From contig JAWKNL010000004.1 of NCBI GenBank assembly GCA_041391725.1, positions 62,001-126,000 of the forward strand: a DNA stretch of 64,000 nt, given 5' to 3'. A program made the position numbers and the translations under genes. This document shows, piece after piece, positions 1 through 8,870 of this stretch; position 1 is the stretch's first letter; each line of letters opens with the position of its first letter. The notes under the pieces were generated by a model. The model saw only the letters and a list, made by a program, of their open reading frames with translations. It had not been told where the DNA came from and did no database searches. The stretch is from JAGQVA01 sp041391725. Its GTDB lineage: Bacteria; Bacteroidota; Bacteroidia; J057.

Positions 1-192
1 ATCGTTCACTGTCATAATATACCAATCAATCTCAACTCTTTTCATCGTATCCAAACCAATCCTATCAAGCCCTAAATCTTGTTGTCCAATCTCCTATGAG
101 ATTTTTCTTATTGATAGAAACCTGGCTGTGTACCGGGTTTATCAACGCTACTAATAGGGGCACTACCAGGTAGATTTTAATACATTGCATGA

Positions 193-1111
193 TTACTGGT
201 TTTTTAAAAATTTCTTGTAGGTTTTTCCTGATGGTCCCATAGAGGCATTATGAATTGCAGATGGGCTAGTTGAAAATCTTTTACGTGAACCAACATACAC
301 ATCTACTACTTTTGGTCGTGTATCTGATCCAGTGATTTCCTTGTATTGGGATTGGCAACAGTTGTAATATTTGTGCCGCTTTTTCCAAAAATAATATTCA
401 TTTCATAATTGAGAAACCCAGGAAGATCATTATTGGGAGATGCATCGACTGGATACGCTACAGTACCAGATTCAGATATTCCAAAATTCAGGGGATGATT
501 ATGAATTGTAACATCTCCCGGAGGGGTACACCCACTTCAGCTCTTGATCCAGGAAGATATTCTACTATTCCCAATATTTTCGGAAGTACGCTTGTAGTTG
601 CCGTCTTCATTTTTGTCAGTACATACTGAACTTCATTATCACCGCCCAACCCCTCAGCATGTGAAATTAACGCGGATGTTTGATCAACAACATCTTTGTT
701 CATCACGAACATATCGGAATTTTCAAAACCATTCTTCAACGCTGGGTTTTTGTCCACAAGGTTACCACTTTCAGAATTCTTCCTTATTTCTTCAGCATTT
801 TCTTTATTAGTTACAAAAGCCACTAAATTATTATTTTCATTATCTGTTCCTATCCATTTTCCATTATAGTAGTAATCCGTTTCATAATTCCCACTCGGAT
901 CGCCAAACTTCAACGGGTTATTAAACCCATACCGATACGGCGTCCAGCCCGGAGCCTGATCCCCCATCGCATCCACTCCCCACCAACGCCCCGCCGCCGG
1001 ATCATACCACCGCGCCCCATAGTCGTAAAGACCGATTTCCAAATCGGTCTCCAGTTCCTTCCCGGTGTACCGATAAGGATTCCCACCACCGACAAAGGCA
1101 GGGTTGTTTTG
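193..1111 (-). pseudogene. Orphan RHS C-terminal tip with JAB/JAMM-like toxin domain, frameshifted
   Basis: The piece opens with the conserved RHS core end (NPYRYTGKE, then GARWYDPAAGRWWGVDA), which marks the junction to a variable toxin tip. Upstream of about 1111 there is an in-frame stop and no more RHS, so this is a displaced tip and not a full gene. The longest intact frame is 488-1042. Reading on by frame changes near 505 and near 300 recovers a tail with an HNHP motif at about 483-495, a nearby S/D-containing loop (DASPNND), and a final stop at 193. HxHP followed by Ser and Asp is the pattern of JAMM/JAB metal-dependent peptidase-like toxins, although the Ser-Asp spacing is not canonical. 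The tip with the same type of domain at 22358-23337 supports the reading. Two frameshifts mean it is probably not expressed as one protein, unless they are sequence errors. Confidence 0.6.
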
Positions 1112-1204
1112 CTATCAAAGAACGGTAACGGGTTTTAAGATAGGGAATTTTGGGGGAGTGGAAAAGTCGGCGCAGCGGAAGGATATCGTTTGAAAAAAAG
1201 AAAT

Positions 1205-1850
1205 TTATCTCTTCTTACCCGTTTGCCATACAGCTAATATATTTTGGCAGGTATCCGGTCTGTTAATGTCTATACTGTATGCCTGGATAATGCTATCAAA
1301 GGAAGGAGATTCTTTAGATAAAGGCCCAACAGTAGTGATACCCTCATAGATCACACTCCCATTCATTGAGTAAATTCCGTAGAATTCCGGGCACTCAACC
1401 CCATTGCAAAAATCAGCACCGGCCATAAAGTAGAAATCCTGTTCAAATCCTTTGATCAGGCAAATCTCTATAATAGGAATTTGAGCTAATTTGACAGTTT
1501 GGAAAAGTTTTGCTGTTTTCTCGATTTTTCCTGTTGGTAAAAATATTTTTGATAACTGAATCATTCTCAAAAAACAGTAGTCGTTGATTCTCTACCAATG
1601 GACTCCCATATATATCATCCTCCCATTTACCACTCAGCGTATCATTCATAAAGCTGGTTATCAGGTTTAATTTATAATGATTGTTGTTAATTGAAAGTGT
1701 GTGTTCAAATCTAGGTGGGACATTCTGAGTCGAATGATTTGCTGAGCTTACGAAAAAATCCCGGCATCCTGGCATTTGAATAAAGGGAATCAGAATCAAT
1801 GCTTTCAGGCAAAGGTTATGTAAGCTTCCATTTATGTAGAATTTAATCAT
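1205..1850 (-). pseudogene. Putative immunity lipoprotein of the muramidase RHS tip, frameshifted
   Basis: Two overlapping reverse frames (1443-1850 and 1205-1570) join into one protein of about 205 residues if a single frameshift near 1540-1560 is allowed. The N-terminus has a hydrophobic stretch ending in a lipobox-like QMPGC, which suggests export and lipid anchoring. The C-terminal part is Cys-containing with no domain I recognise. It starts one base after the stop of the RHS tip at 1851, the usual place for the cognate immunity gene. Immunity function is inferred from position only. A periplasm-facing lipoprotein would fit a toxin that attacks peptidoglycan. The frameshift would remove about half of the protein. 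Confidence 0.5.
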
Positions 1851-2647
1851 TTATTTTTTTCTTAAGAGCGTTCCAATTGGTGTAGCAATATTTGATCTTC
1901 CGGTTAGTTCATTCGCTCTGTACTTATTAAAAACTGCTTGTAGATTTTCACTACTCCAATGGTTGAGAGATACCCATCTTGCACTTGTAGTTTCTTTGAA
2001 GGTAACCATGTTTCCGGATAGAGCAGCCTTATAGCTATCTGTAGTCATGTTCTTAACCGCCGCTCTATCCTGACTTTGGGGACTAAAATCAGGTTCGTTA
2101 TAAAATTTGCTTAAAAACTGATACGCTCCAGATGCTGATCCATGAGGTGTGTTCGTTCCTGGGTGGCTGGAATATGCAGAAGGGTTGGTTGCATAGGAAT
2201 CTTCTGTAAAATTGTCTCCATGATTCCAGCTATTATATTGTAATGGAGGATTTTTGCTTCCTGCTTCTGCTTGTTTTAGTGTGGATAATGATGCCCTCAA
2301 ATTTAGTTCATCGTTTGTTATTGGAACTTCCGTTAGTTCTGTGGACTCAATACAGGCAGATGGTTGGCAATTAGTATTAAATTCGTCTGTCATTGCAAAT
2401 GATTGTTCCTGGGTCAGTTCTTGGTTTGAAGTTGTGTGATATAAATAAACTCTTTGATCAGGAAGTCCATCATTTCCGATATGTTGCCCATTCAAATTGT
2501 AAATATCGCCATCCAGCTTCCCATCCGGATCAATTCTCAACATGGGATTATTTTGCACATAGTTATAAGAGCTGAGAGATGGCCTTTTCCCCGCCAACGC
2601 ATCCACCCCCCACCAACGCCCCGCCGCCGGATCATACCACCGCGCCC

Positions 2648-2668
2648 CCCTTCGACGATCGCTCAGGG
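2648..2668. repeat. REP-like short palindromic insertion in RHS core
   Basis: An imperfect palindrome of about 21 bp (CCCTTCGAC, spacer, GCTCAGGG) sits inside the codons for the otherwise invariant GLYDYGARW motif and shifts the frame. Three related copies occur in the window, at 2855-2881, 21323-21350 and 26964-26984. Confidence 0.6.
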
Positions 2669-2854
2669 TAAACTCCATCATACAGCCCCAAGTCCAGGTC
2701 GGTCTCCCACTCCTTCCCCGTGTACCGATACGGGTTCCCGCCGCCGACAAAGGCCGGGCCATCAAAATTCATCCCGAAGGGATAATAATGGTTCTCCTCA
2801 ATCAAAGTAGCCACGCCATTTATCATTTGAAACATAACTCTTGAACTCCCCATG

Positions 2855-2881
2855 CCTGCCCTGAGCATTCGTCGAAGGGTG
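2855..2881. repeat. REP-like short palindromic insertion in RHS core
   Basis: Same element in the other orientation (GCCCTGAGC, spacer, GTCGAAGGG). It replaces the LGNT codons in the conserved IRDHLGNTR motif of the RHS core and breaks the frame. Confidence 0.6.
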
Positions 2882-3042
2882 ATCCCGTATCGCGTACTCA
2901 TAGTCATACCCGCCGTTCCCATCCGGTACGGCACGGCCCTCTTCATGGTATAACGCTTCGAGGCTGCTGCCATTGTATTCGAGGGGGCCGAAGTAGTATT
3001 TTGAGGTGGTGGTGATTGGATACGAAGTTTTCAATGATGATC

Positions 3043-3612
3043 TTATTCACATTTACAGCCTGTCATTTTAATAAAATTCTCATAATCAGCATTTTTAATC
3101 AAATAAAATCCCAGGGCAGGATGTGGATACCGCTTGGGTACACGATTCGATGCCTTTCTTTTTTTGTCTAAAATCACCTCTTCTCCTTCGGGAACAGGTG
3201 AGGGAAGTCGGAATTCTCGTTTGAAATATAAATTCGTATCCTGACACCATATCAACGAATCGGCATACGAAGCGTACTCTTCCTCGACCCATTGTTTTAA
3301 TATGGTTCTGTTTGAGGGAGCAGAACGTACAAAACACCAATAAACGCTCGTAATATTTAACGGGCAATCGTATTGGGTATCATGATGTAATATGAAATCA
3401 TTTACTTTGAAATTGGCGATGATCTCTTCAAATAATGCCAACGACATATCTCCCACTGTATAATCCCAACCCCCAAAACGAGCATGAGCATTCGTCATTG
3501 TCGTATCATCTAAAAGGGAGATGAGAAGAGGAATTATTCGCTTTCCTTTTTTGACAATACGCCAATACCTTCTATCCCCGGAAAGAGGGGGCATATAGGG
3601 AACTGACCCCAC
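3043..3612 (-). CDS. Hypothetical protein, possible immunity protein, 5' end cut by the IS3 element
   Basis: A reverse-strand protein of up to 189 residues. The first three or four codons lie in the IS end (from 3604), so the natural start has been lost and the protein is N-terminally truncated. The remainder is rich in charged and aromatic residues and ends in TGCKCE. I recognise no domain. It lies immediately upstream (8 bp) of the RHS tip remnant at 1851-3034, and by the tip/immunity alternation seen at both RHS regions it probably was the immunity gene of a lost upstream tip. That role is inference. Confidence 0.45.
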   Translation of the reverse strand: MGSVPYMPPLSGDRRYWRIVKKGKRIIPLLISLLDDTTMTNAHARFGGWDYTVGDMSLALFEEIIANFKVNDFILHHDTQYDCPLNITSVYWCFVRSAPSNRTILKQWVEEEYASYADSLIWCQDTNLYFKREFRLPSPVPEGEEVILDKKRKASNRVPKRYPHPALGFYLIKNADYENFIKMTGCKCE

Positions 3613-3665
3613 CCCAATTGTTAGGACAGCAAAAGGTAAAAAGATCGTTTGATATTGATGCCATT

Positions 3666-4526
3666 TCAGGCCACTTTTTTTGTTGAAGGGTCATACAAAC
3701 TCATCGGATATTGGTCGTTAATGCTTTGATGTCTTCTCTTCTCATTGTAGTAGACAAAATAGTCATGGAGTCCATGAAAGAGCTCCGTGCCATGGTCGTG
3801 TGGGCGGAGGTAGATGTGTTCGTATTTGACACTTCTCCACAGCCTTTCGATGAAGGCATTGTCAGTCGCTCTGCCTTTCCCATCCATACTCAATCGGATG
3901 TTCTGTTGATGGACGACATAGTCGGTAAAGAGATCGCTGGTGTATTGACTCCCCTGATCAGTATTGAGGATCTCGGGTTTGCCATGCAGGGCGATGGCTT
4001 CTGCCAATGTTTCCTGGCACCAGTGGGCATCCATACTATTGGACAGCGACCAGGCCAGCACATAGCGACTGAACAGATCGATGAAAGCGGTCAAATACAG
4101 ATAACCTTTGGCCATCGGTATATAGGTGATATCGGTGGCCCACACCTGATTCGGATAGGTGATGGGAAGGTCTCGAAGGAGGTAGGGATATACGGCATGG
4201 TCTTTACACCTTTTGGAGGTATGTGGCCCAGGAAGCAACGATTGGAGCCCCATCAGGCGATAATACAGCCGCTCAATTCGGTTCCGACTGATCGCATAGC
4301 CTTGATCTTTGGTCAACCAAACATGCATGCGGTAAGCCCCCTTGTAGGGGTGATCCAGATAGTGTTCATCTATCAGGCGCATCAGTTCCAGATTCAGCGC
4401 ACTTTCGCCTCGTGGCTCATAATACAAACCCGAACGAGAGATGCCCAGGACTCGACATTGACCAGCCAAACTCAGGCTTCGATCTGAACGATCCACCATC
4501 GCGCGTTTCGTTTCAAGTGGCATCAT
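3666..4526 (-). CDS. IS3-family transposase OrfB (DDE integrase core)
   Basis: A 286-residue rve-type integrase with the DDE triad visible: Asp in VWATDITYI, Asp in ILNTDQGSQYTS, and Glu in DNAFIERLW, followed by the IS3-typical NEKRRHQSIN motif. The N-terminal half carries the HTH_21-like region (GISRSGLYYEPRG). Its start overlaps the stop of orfA. Full length and intact, so the element may be active. Production as an OrfAB fusion by -1 frameshifting is likely, because the end of orfA has a run of nine A in the mRNA (4532-4540). Confidence 0.93.
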   Translation of the reverse strand: MMPLETKRAMVDRSDRSLSLAGQCRVLGISRSGLYYEPRGESALNLELMRLIDEHYLDHPYKGAYRMHVWLTKDQGYAISRNRIERLYYRLMGLQSLLPGPHTSKRCKDHAVYPYLLRDLPITYPNQVWATDITYIPMAKGYLYLTAFIDLFSRYVLAWSLSNSMDAHWCQETLAEAIALHGKPEILNTDQGSQYTSDLFTDYVVHQQNIRLSMDGKGRATDNAFIERLWRSVKYEHIYLRPHDHGTELFHGLHDYFVYYNEKRRHQSINDQYPMSLYDPSTKKVA

Positions 4527-4798
4527 CGCAATTTTTTTTTAAGAAACTCCAGTTCCACTTTTTGCTCCCCGATGATTTGTAGTAGGCGGGCTTTCTCCTC
4601 GGCCGCCTCGTCCTGAGCTGATAACTCCGGCTGGGAAAACACAGACTCCGCACTCGATAGAAAGGTGCGCTTCCACGTGGTAATTTGTTGAGGATGAAGC
4701 TCGTATTTTTGTGCCAATTCCGTCAGACTTGATCGCTCTTTCAGCGCTTCAAGAACCACTTTTGTCTTGAATTGTGAGGTGAATTTTCTTCTTCCCAT
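4523..4798 (-). CDS. IS3-family transposase OrfA (HTH protein)
   Basis: About 91 residues from the start MGRRKFTSQFK at 4798. A further upstream start at 4825 would lie close to the IS end and is less likely. The protein has the HTH_Tnp_1 fold pattern (FKTKVVLEAL, then LAQKYELHPQQITTWK) and a C-terminal leucine-zipper stretch (LLQIIGEQKVELEFLKKKL) used for multimerisation. The reading frame ends four bases into orfB. The A9 run just before the stop is a standard slippery site. Confidence 0.9.
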   Translation of the reverse strand: MGRRKFTSQFKTKVVLEALKERSSLTELAQKYELHPQQITTWKRTFLSSAESVFSQPELSAQDEAAEEKARLLQIIGEQKVELEFLKKKLR

Positions 4799-4847
4799 AA
4801 CAGTAAATTTAAGGGTTTTGAACAAACTAAACTTACTGTCCTAATTT

Positions 4848-5531
4848 TTGGGGGGAGTACAGTTATCATATCATTCTTTATTTGGAGATGAGAACAAAGA
4901 AGCTCCAGGAATGTATAGTTCCATAGTTTACGTAGGGGAGGTATTGTCTGAACAAGCGTTCTTAGATGCAACATTTGGTGGCTTCCTGGAAAAAAGTGAA
5001 CGTGGGGGATTTAATGACTTTGGAAGACTTCTATTCTGGAAAAACTCGGGTACCAATGGAGCACACGACTATAAAAATAAAGGTAATCTTAGAGGTGTTA
5101 CAGAAGATCACGCCATCCAAGTTCGATTTGGAAATGGTGAAACCGTGCTAATGAACAGAAATGAGGTCGGTATGCTTTATTGGGGATATGCTGCCGCTTC
5201 TGTTTATGTTGGTTCAGATACTTGGAAGCTATACATGGCCCTCGCTCAGGATAACAAAGCTATCCACCTAACAGTAGAAGGGAATGGTGATGAATGGGGA
5301 GAAGCGTATGCTTGGACTTTTGGTTTTTTTCTTGCCAAGAACGGAGGTAAATATTACGATGGGTTAAGAACTCATGTCGAACAAGCGTTAACTTGGTATT
5401 TTGGAACCCCCGATTTTAAAAAACAGATATATCCATACAATGCAGATGCAAATAAGCCAGAAAGAGATTGGAAAACAAACGTCCGAGATGCGCTAGAAGT
5501 TAAGTTGGAAAAGTGGTATCCTAGAAATTGA
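4848..5531 (+). CDS. N-terminally truncated toxin-like protein, possible polymorphic toxin type 44
   Basis: The open frame begins inside the IS right end. The native part starts at 4862 and gives about 222 residues. Features are a HDYKNK motif and a VGMLYWGYAAASVYVG segment. This resembles the DYK plus GNxxYGxxGxA pattern I associate with type 44 polymorphic toxin tips, but the match is loose and from memory. It runs on the forward strand, opposite to the other tips in the first 4 kb. A lipoprotein gene (possible immunity) follows after 6 bp. The 5' truncation by the IS removes any RHS core, so this is probably a non-delivered remnant. Confidence 0.45.
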   Translation: MGGVQLSYHSLFGDENKEAPGMYSSIVYVGEVLSEQAFLDATFGGFLEKSERGGFNDFGRLLFWKNSGTNGAHDYKNKGNLRGVTEDHAIQVRFGNGETVLMNRNEVGMLYWGYAAASVYVGSDTWKLYMALAQDNKAIHLTVEGNGDEWGEAYAWTFGFFLAKNGGKYYDGLRTHVEQALTWYFGTPDFKKQIYPYNADANKPERDWKTNVRDALEVKLEKWYPRN

Positions 5532-5537
5532 GTTTTA

Positions 5538-6194
5538 ATGATTAATTACAGAGAGTCTTTATATATCAGAAGGGGAACTTTTTCTCAAATTTTAACCTTA
5601 ATAATGATATTGTTATTGGGGTGTTGGATAGTTTCTTGTAAATCAGATTATACAAAAGATGAAGCAAAAGCTCTGTATTCAAAAATCAGACCTAACTTGA
5701 AGGTATTGGTTGAAGACGTAGGAAAACTTGAAAAAACTTCTTACGGAAATACAGATTTGGTATTCTCTCTATCTTGTGTAAATGGGATGTCAGAATGCTG
5801 GATTACGTTTGATAAGGATAGTACCTTTGTAGACAGACGAGAAAGTCGTATTTTTCATTTTGAAGGCGGCAAGTACATTGGAAGAAATGTTAAGGATCAA
5901 TTTTCGGAGTATGTTGAGTCTGTTTTTACAGATATTTCAATTGGTTTAGAAAAATTAGATATTGAGACTCTAAATATACATGAAAACAACAACATACTTA
6001 TTTATCTTAATGATGATGAAGGGCTATTTTATCCTTTAAATGTGGACACCAACTTCAAATACCAATTAGGATGTTCCAATAAAACAATCAAAATGATGAT
6101 TAATAATCAGGCAGTGAACAACAAACCATACATTTTTCCTATTGGGGATGGATGGTATTATATAGCTGGTATTTTTTGCCATGGGATTAACTAA
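5538..6194 (+). CDS. Putative lipoprotein, candidate immunity protein of the preceding toxin
   Basis: 218 residues with an N-terminal hydrophobic segment (TLIMILLLGCWIVSC) that ends in a lipobox-like Cys, so it is probably exported and lipid-anchored. The rest is low-GC, mixed alpha/beta in composition, with no family I recognise. It follows the truncated toxin-like gene by 6 bp in the same direction, the normal toxin/immunity order. Function is inferred from position. Reading frame intact. Confidence 0.55.
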   Translation: MINYRESLYIRRGTFSQILTLIMILLLGCWIVSCKSDYTKDEAKALYSKIRPNLKVLVEDVGKLEKTSYGNTDLVFSLSCVNGMSECWITFDKDSTFVDRRESRIFHFEGGKYIGRNVKDQFSEYVESVFTDISIGLEKLDIETLNIHENNNILIYLNDDEGLFYPLNVDTNFKYQLGCSNKTIKMMINNQAVNNKPYIFPIGDGWYYIAGIFCHGIN

Positions 6195-6537
6195 CACCGA
6201 ATCTGCATCTGTCGGATGGATGCTGAGGGTAGGGAGTGTTTCAAAACCAAATTATGGGTAGTGATCTCTAGTATGTCACCTGCGAAGCACAGTGCTGCGC
6301 GCCTATCAGCAAGCAAATCTCTAAACGACGAATAGCTGGGCGAATCCCTCAGTGATGACTGACTTATCAATGGGAACTCCCCCATAGGAAAATATCATGT
6401 AACTCACGATAACCCCCCCCTCAAAATCCAACCTATAACCACACGTTAAACTCATTTTCCCGCTCCCTTTCTTCCTTTCTGCCGATCAGTTCCTGTTGTA
6501 TTATCTCCAGCGGTATCTCGGCTAATCGGGCTGTTTT
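6195..6537. other. Gene-poor junction region
   Basis: About 340 bp between the lipoprotein and the amylase remnant, with no convincing gene. A reverse-strand open stretch near 6437-6537 (KTARLAEIPLEIIQQELIGR and onward) lies in frame after the amylase stop but has no start codon, and is probably a vestige. A run of eight C occurs near 6413-6420. Confidence 0.4.
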
Positions 6538-8387
6538 CTACTCCAACACCTGTGCACTTAATGCCGGCATTGTCAGGGCATTGTTTGTTTCCATGTTTTC
6601 TCCCGTCAGCAAATTCTTGTAATTCCCTGCCGGAATTGTCCCCGCCGGAATCACCTGCTCCTGCTCCGAACGGTTGAAAAGGATGTAAATGTCCTTGCCT
6701 TCATAGCTGCGTTTGTAGCCAAACAGTTGTTTCTCGTCATCGGCCAAAAGGTGGTGATATTGCCTTTTACCAGGGCAAGATTGTTTTTGCGCAGGTGAAT
6801 AAGTTGCTTGTAGAATGCAATCAGTGCTGTATCTGCTTTTACCTGGTCCACAGGTCTTTGTACGCCAGGCAGCGGGTGAACCACTTCATCGTCAAAGTTA
6901 AGATCGGGCCAGATCAGCGGCTGGGCAGTCCGATCGTCTGCCCCCACATGCCCATTTCGTCGCCATTCCATATCTGCGGTGCGCCGATAAAGGTAAACTG
7001 ATGGATCAGCAACAGCTTCTGAAGCGCCAGGTTTGTGCATCGGGTTTGTTGATTTTGTAACCGGGGTCGTCAGTGGCTTTTGCCTGGTATTTGTATTTGT
7101 TGGAGTTGTACAGCGAAGTCGAAAGCCGGGGTGCGTCATGGCTGGCGCTCATATTCATCATGGCGTAGAGCGATCCTTCCGGCACATTGTCGTTGAGCGC
7201 GGTAAGTGCCTGGGTCAGTTCTGTGGCGGTAATGGAATTGACCGGATGGCCGAAAAACTGCCGGGCAGCGCGATACCAGCGGTAGTTCATGATCGCGTCA
7301 AATTTGTCTCCCTGCACAAATGGGCGGGGATCCATCAGGTCGTCGGGAAATTTTTGCCACCAGACTTCGCCTACGAGGTAGGCTTCGGGATTGATTTGCG
7401 GATTTCCTTTCTGTATTCCACCCAAAAACCCAGCGGAATTTCTGCCGCAACATCGAGCCTGAATCCATCCACTCCGTCAGATAGATCACCGTCTCCGTTG
7501 GGATCCAGCCACCGGGCAGAAACGTCATAAGTGTGTTGTTTGAATGCCTGGGAGGCGAGATTGCCCTCAAAGGGAAACATCGTATCCTGCCCGATAATGG
7601 CCTTTTTGGCTTCCGCGAGGAAGGAGAACCAAACCATCCTTTGAACTTAAATTCGTCTTCCGGGGTGTTGGGATCGTCGTAGGAAGTGATCCGTACCAGT
7701 CCTTGTAAGGAGATTTTTCTCCATTTTTCCTGACATCTTCCAATGCCCAAAATCTCTTCCCGTATGATTCCACGAATAGTCCATAATCACCCGTATGCCT
7801 CTGCGGTGGAGTTCTTGACCAGTTCGACAAACATCTTATCCGCTCCGGTAAATTTCCAGGTGGAAGGATCTTCAGGCGTTTCTGTGGCCGCCAGTGCTTC
7901 ATCCTCTTTGGGGCTGGGGCCAAAATTCCGATCGATAGTGGTAGTTGCGCATCGTATTTGTGCAGAGACGATGCATCGTTGAGGGGATTGAAAAAATAGC
8001 GGTAACGCCCAGGTCCTGCAAATAGTCGAGCTGATCCATCACACCCTGAAGGTCGCCACCATATCGGCGGTACTGTATTTTGTATTGCAATCCCCATTCA
8101 TTGTCTTTCAGGGAAGAAAATATGGATCGGGTTTGTACCAGTCCCATCCCCAGGGCGTAATTTTCCAGTCTGCGGGAATCTTCTCCATCATGCCTCCCGA
8201 ATATCGTGGGGGCGGGATCGTTGGAAGGGTCGCCGTTGCGAAATCTTTCGAAATATCTGCACCAGACTGCTTCTTTGGTCATTCGGGAACGGGAAAGGCC
8301 TCTGGTGTATGGGTTTGCGGTGATGGCGCATTGCAAGCCAATATGGCAAAAGTAAACGCTGAGTAGGGTAAGTGTAGTTCTAGACAT
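6538..8387 (-). pseudogene. GH13 alpha-amylase-family protein, multiply frameshifted
   Basis: Fragments in all three reverse frames add up to one GH13 enzyme of about 610 residues. In order they are: a signal-like N-terminus (MSRTTLTLLSVYFCHIG), an FERFRNGDPSNDP motif, YGGDLQGVMDQLDYLQDLGVTAIF, FNPLNDASSLHKYDA, DGVDGFRLDVA (the catalytic Asp region), EAYLVGEVWW (the catalytic Glu region), NMSASHDAPRLSTS (the substrate Asp region), and a C-terminal beta domain (YILFNRSEQEQVIPAG). Such enzymes are exported maltodextrin hydrolases. I count at least six frame changes, far more than in the neighbouring genes, so it is a true pseudogene or a badly assembled patch. Its neighbours, OmpA and GH78, are intact. 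Confidence 0.8.
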
Positions 8388-8401
8388 AGGATTCAATTAT
8401 C

Positions 8402-8809
8402 CTACAAAAATAACGGAGTCAGGATAATATCCACACGTCGGTTGGCCATTCTTCCATTTAAAGTTCGGTTATCAAAGTGCGGATTGTGCTGGCCGTTGTC
8501 GATGCGCCCGATTCTTTCGGGTGGAATCTGGTTTTGCCCCAGTTCATAAGTGACCGCATCGCTTCGTTTTTCCGAAAGCCATTGGTTGTATTCTGCCCCG
8601 CCGATATTGTCTGTATGGCTGGAAATGGAGATCTGATAATTGTCGAGATTGGGTACGGACTGGATAAATTCGCGGATTTCACCAGCCTGAACTTCGTCAA
8701 TATATGCACTGCCTCCGCCAAAGAAGACGCTTTTTATCAGGTCGGTATTTTGGGAGAATGTTGGGGAAATGACTGTAATGACTATCAGCAGGAAAATGAT
8801 CCTTTTCAT
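8402..8809 (-). CDS. Small OmpA-family protein
   Basis: 135 residues from the start MKRIIFLLIVITVIS at 8809. Upstream in-frame starts would add a non-hydrophobic leader, so this one is preferred because it gives a clean signal peptide. The mature part is a single OmpA C-terminal domain with the peptidoglycan-binding signature ISSHTDNIGGAEYNQWLSEKRSDAV and a closing NRRVDI. It lacks a beta-barrel and a lipobox, so it is a periplasmic domain-only protein. It lies between the amylase remnant and the GH78 gene on the same strand. No more specific role can be given. Confidence 0.8.
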   Translation of the reverse strand: MKRIIFLLIVITVISPTFSQNTDLIKSVFFGGGSAYIDEVQAGEIREFIQSVPNLDNYQISISSHTDNIGGAEYNQWLSEKRSDAVTYELGQNQIPPERIGRIDNGQHNPHFDNRTLNGRMANRRVDIILTPLFL

Positions 8810-8870
8810 GGCTAACCGGATTTCTGTGTAATGACAAATTAGGCAGAAATTCCGGTTTTTGCAATTCCGG

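Larger units (their letters stand above)
1851..3034 (-). pseudogene. RHS tip with phage lambda R-like muramidase toxin domain; core disrupted by small insertions
   Basis: The C-terminal 220 residues follow the RHS junction (GARWYDPAAGRWWGVDA) and read intact to the stop at 1851. They contain the signature of lambda-endolysin-type (GH104-like) muramidases in order: a catalytic-type Glu in LKQAEAG (about 2262-2280), Tyr-x-x-HP, SASGAYQFLS, DFSPQSQDRAAV, and a late Trp-x-SL. The lambda R protein has the same series (SEG, YSDHP, STGAGRYQLLS, DFSPKSQD, WASLPG). The RHS core upstream (KYYFGPLEYNG, then ENHYYPFGM, then NPYRYTGKEWETDLDLGLYDG) is recognisable but broken into three frames by two short inserted palindromic sequences. 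No long RHS barrel precedes it, so it is an orphan tip. The toxin frame itself could still be read if joined to a complete core by recombination. Confidence 0.7.
3604..4861 (-). mobile_element. IS3-family insertion sequence (about 1.26 kb)
   Basis: The element has imperfect terminal inverted repeats of about 26 bp. The left end begins TGACCCCACCCCAATTG and runs on to TTAGGACAG. The right end, read in reverse, begins TGTACTCCCCCCAAAAA and runs on to TTAGGACAG. Both ends have the 5'-TG...CA-3' form of IS3 elements. Inside are overlapping orfA and orfB. The flanking trinucleotides are AAC on the left and GTT on the right, so I see no target duplication. Both flanking genes are truncated exactly at the IS ends. 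Confidence 0.85.

Noticed and set aside
3711..4487. 258-codon forward ORF opposite the transposase
   Set aside because: It is the antisense shadow of orfB, which has the full DDE triad; the forward product has no recognisable features.
4862..5531. Treating the 4848 gene as a complete protein starting in the IS
   Set aside because: The start and first codons belong to the IS right end, so the native N-terminus is gone.
6191..6385. Reverse ORF of 64 codons in the junction region
   Set aside because: No domain, no context, composition not coding-like.
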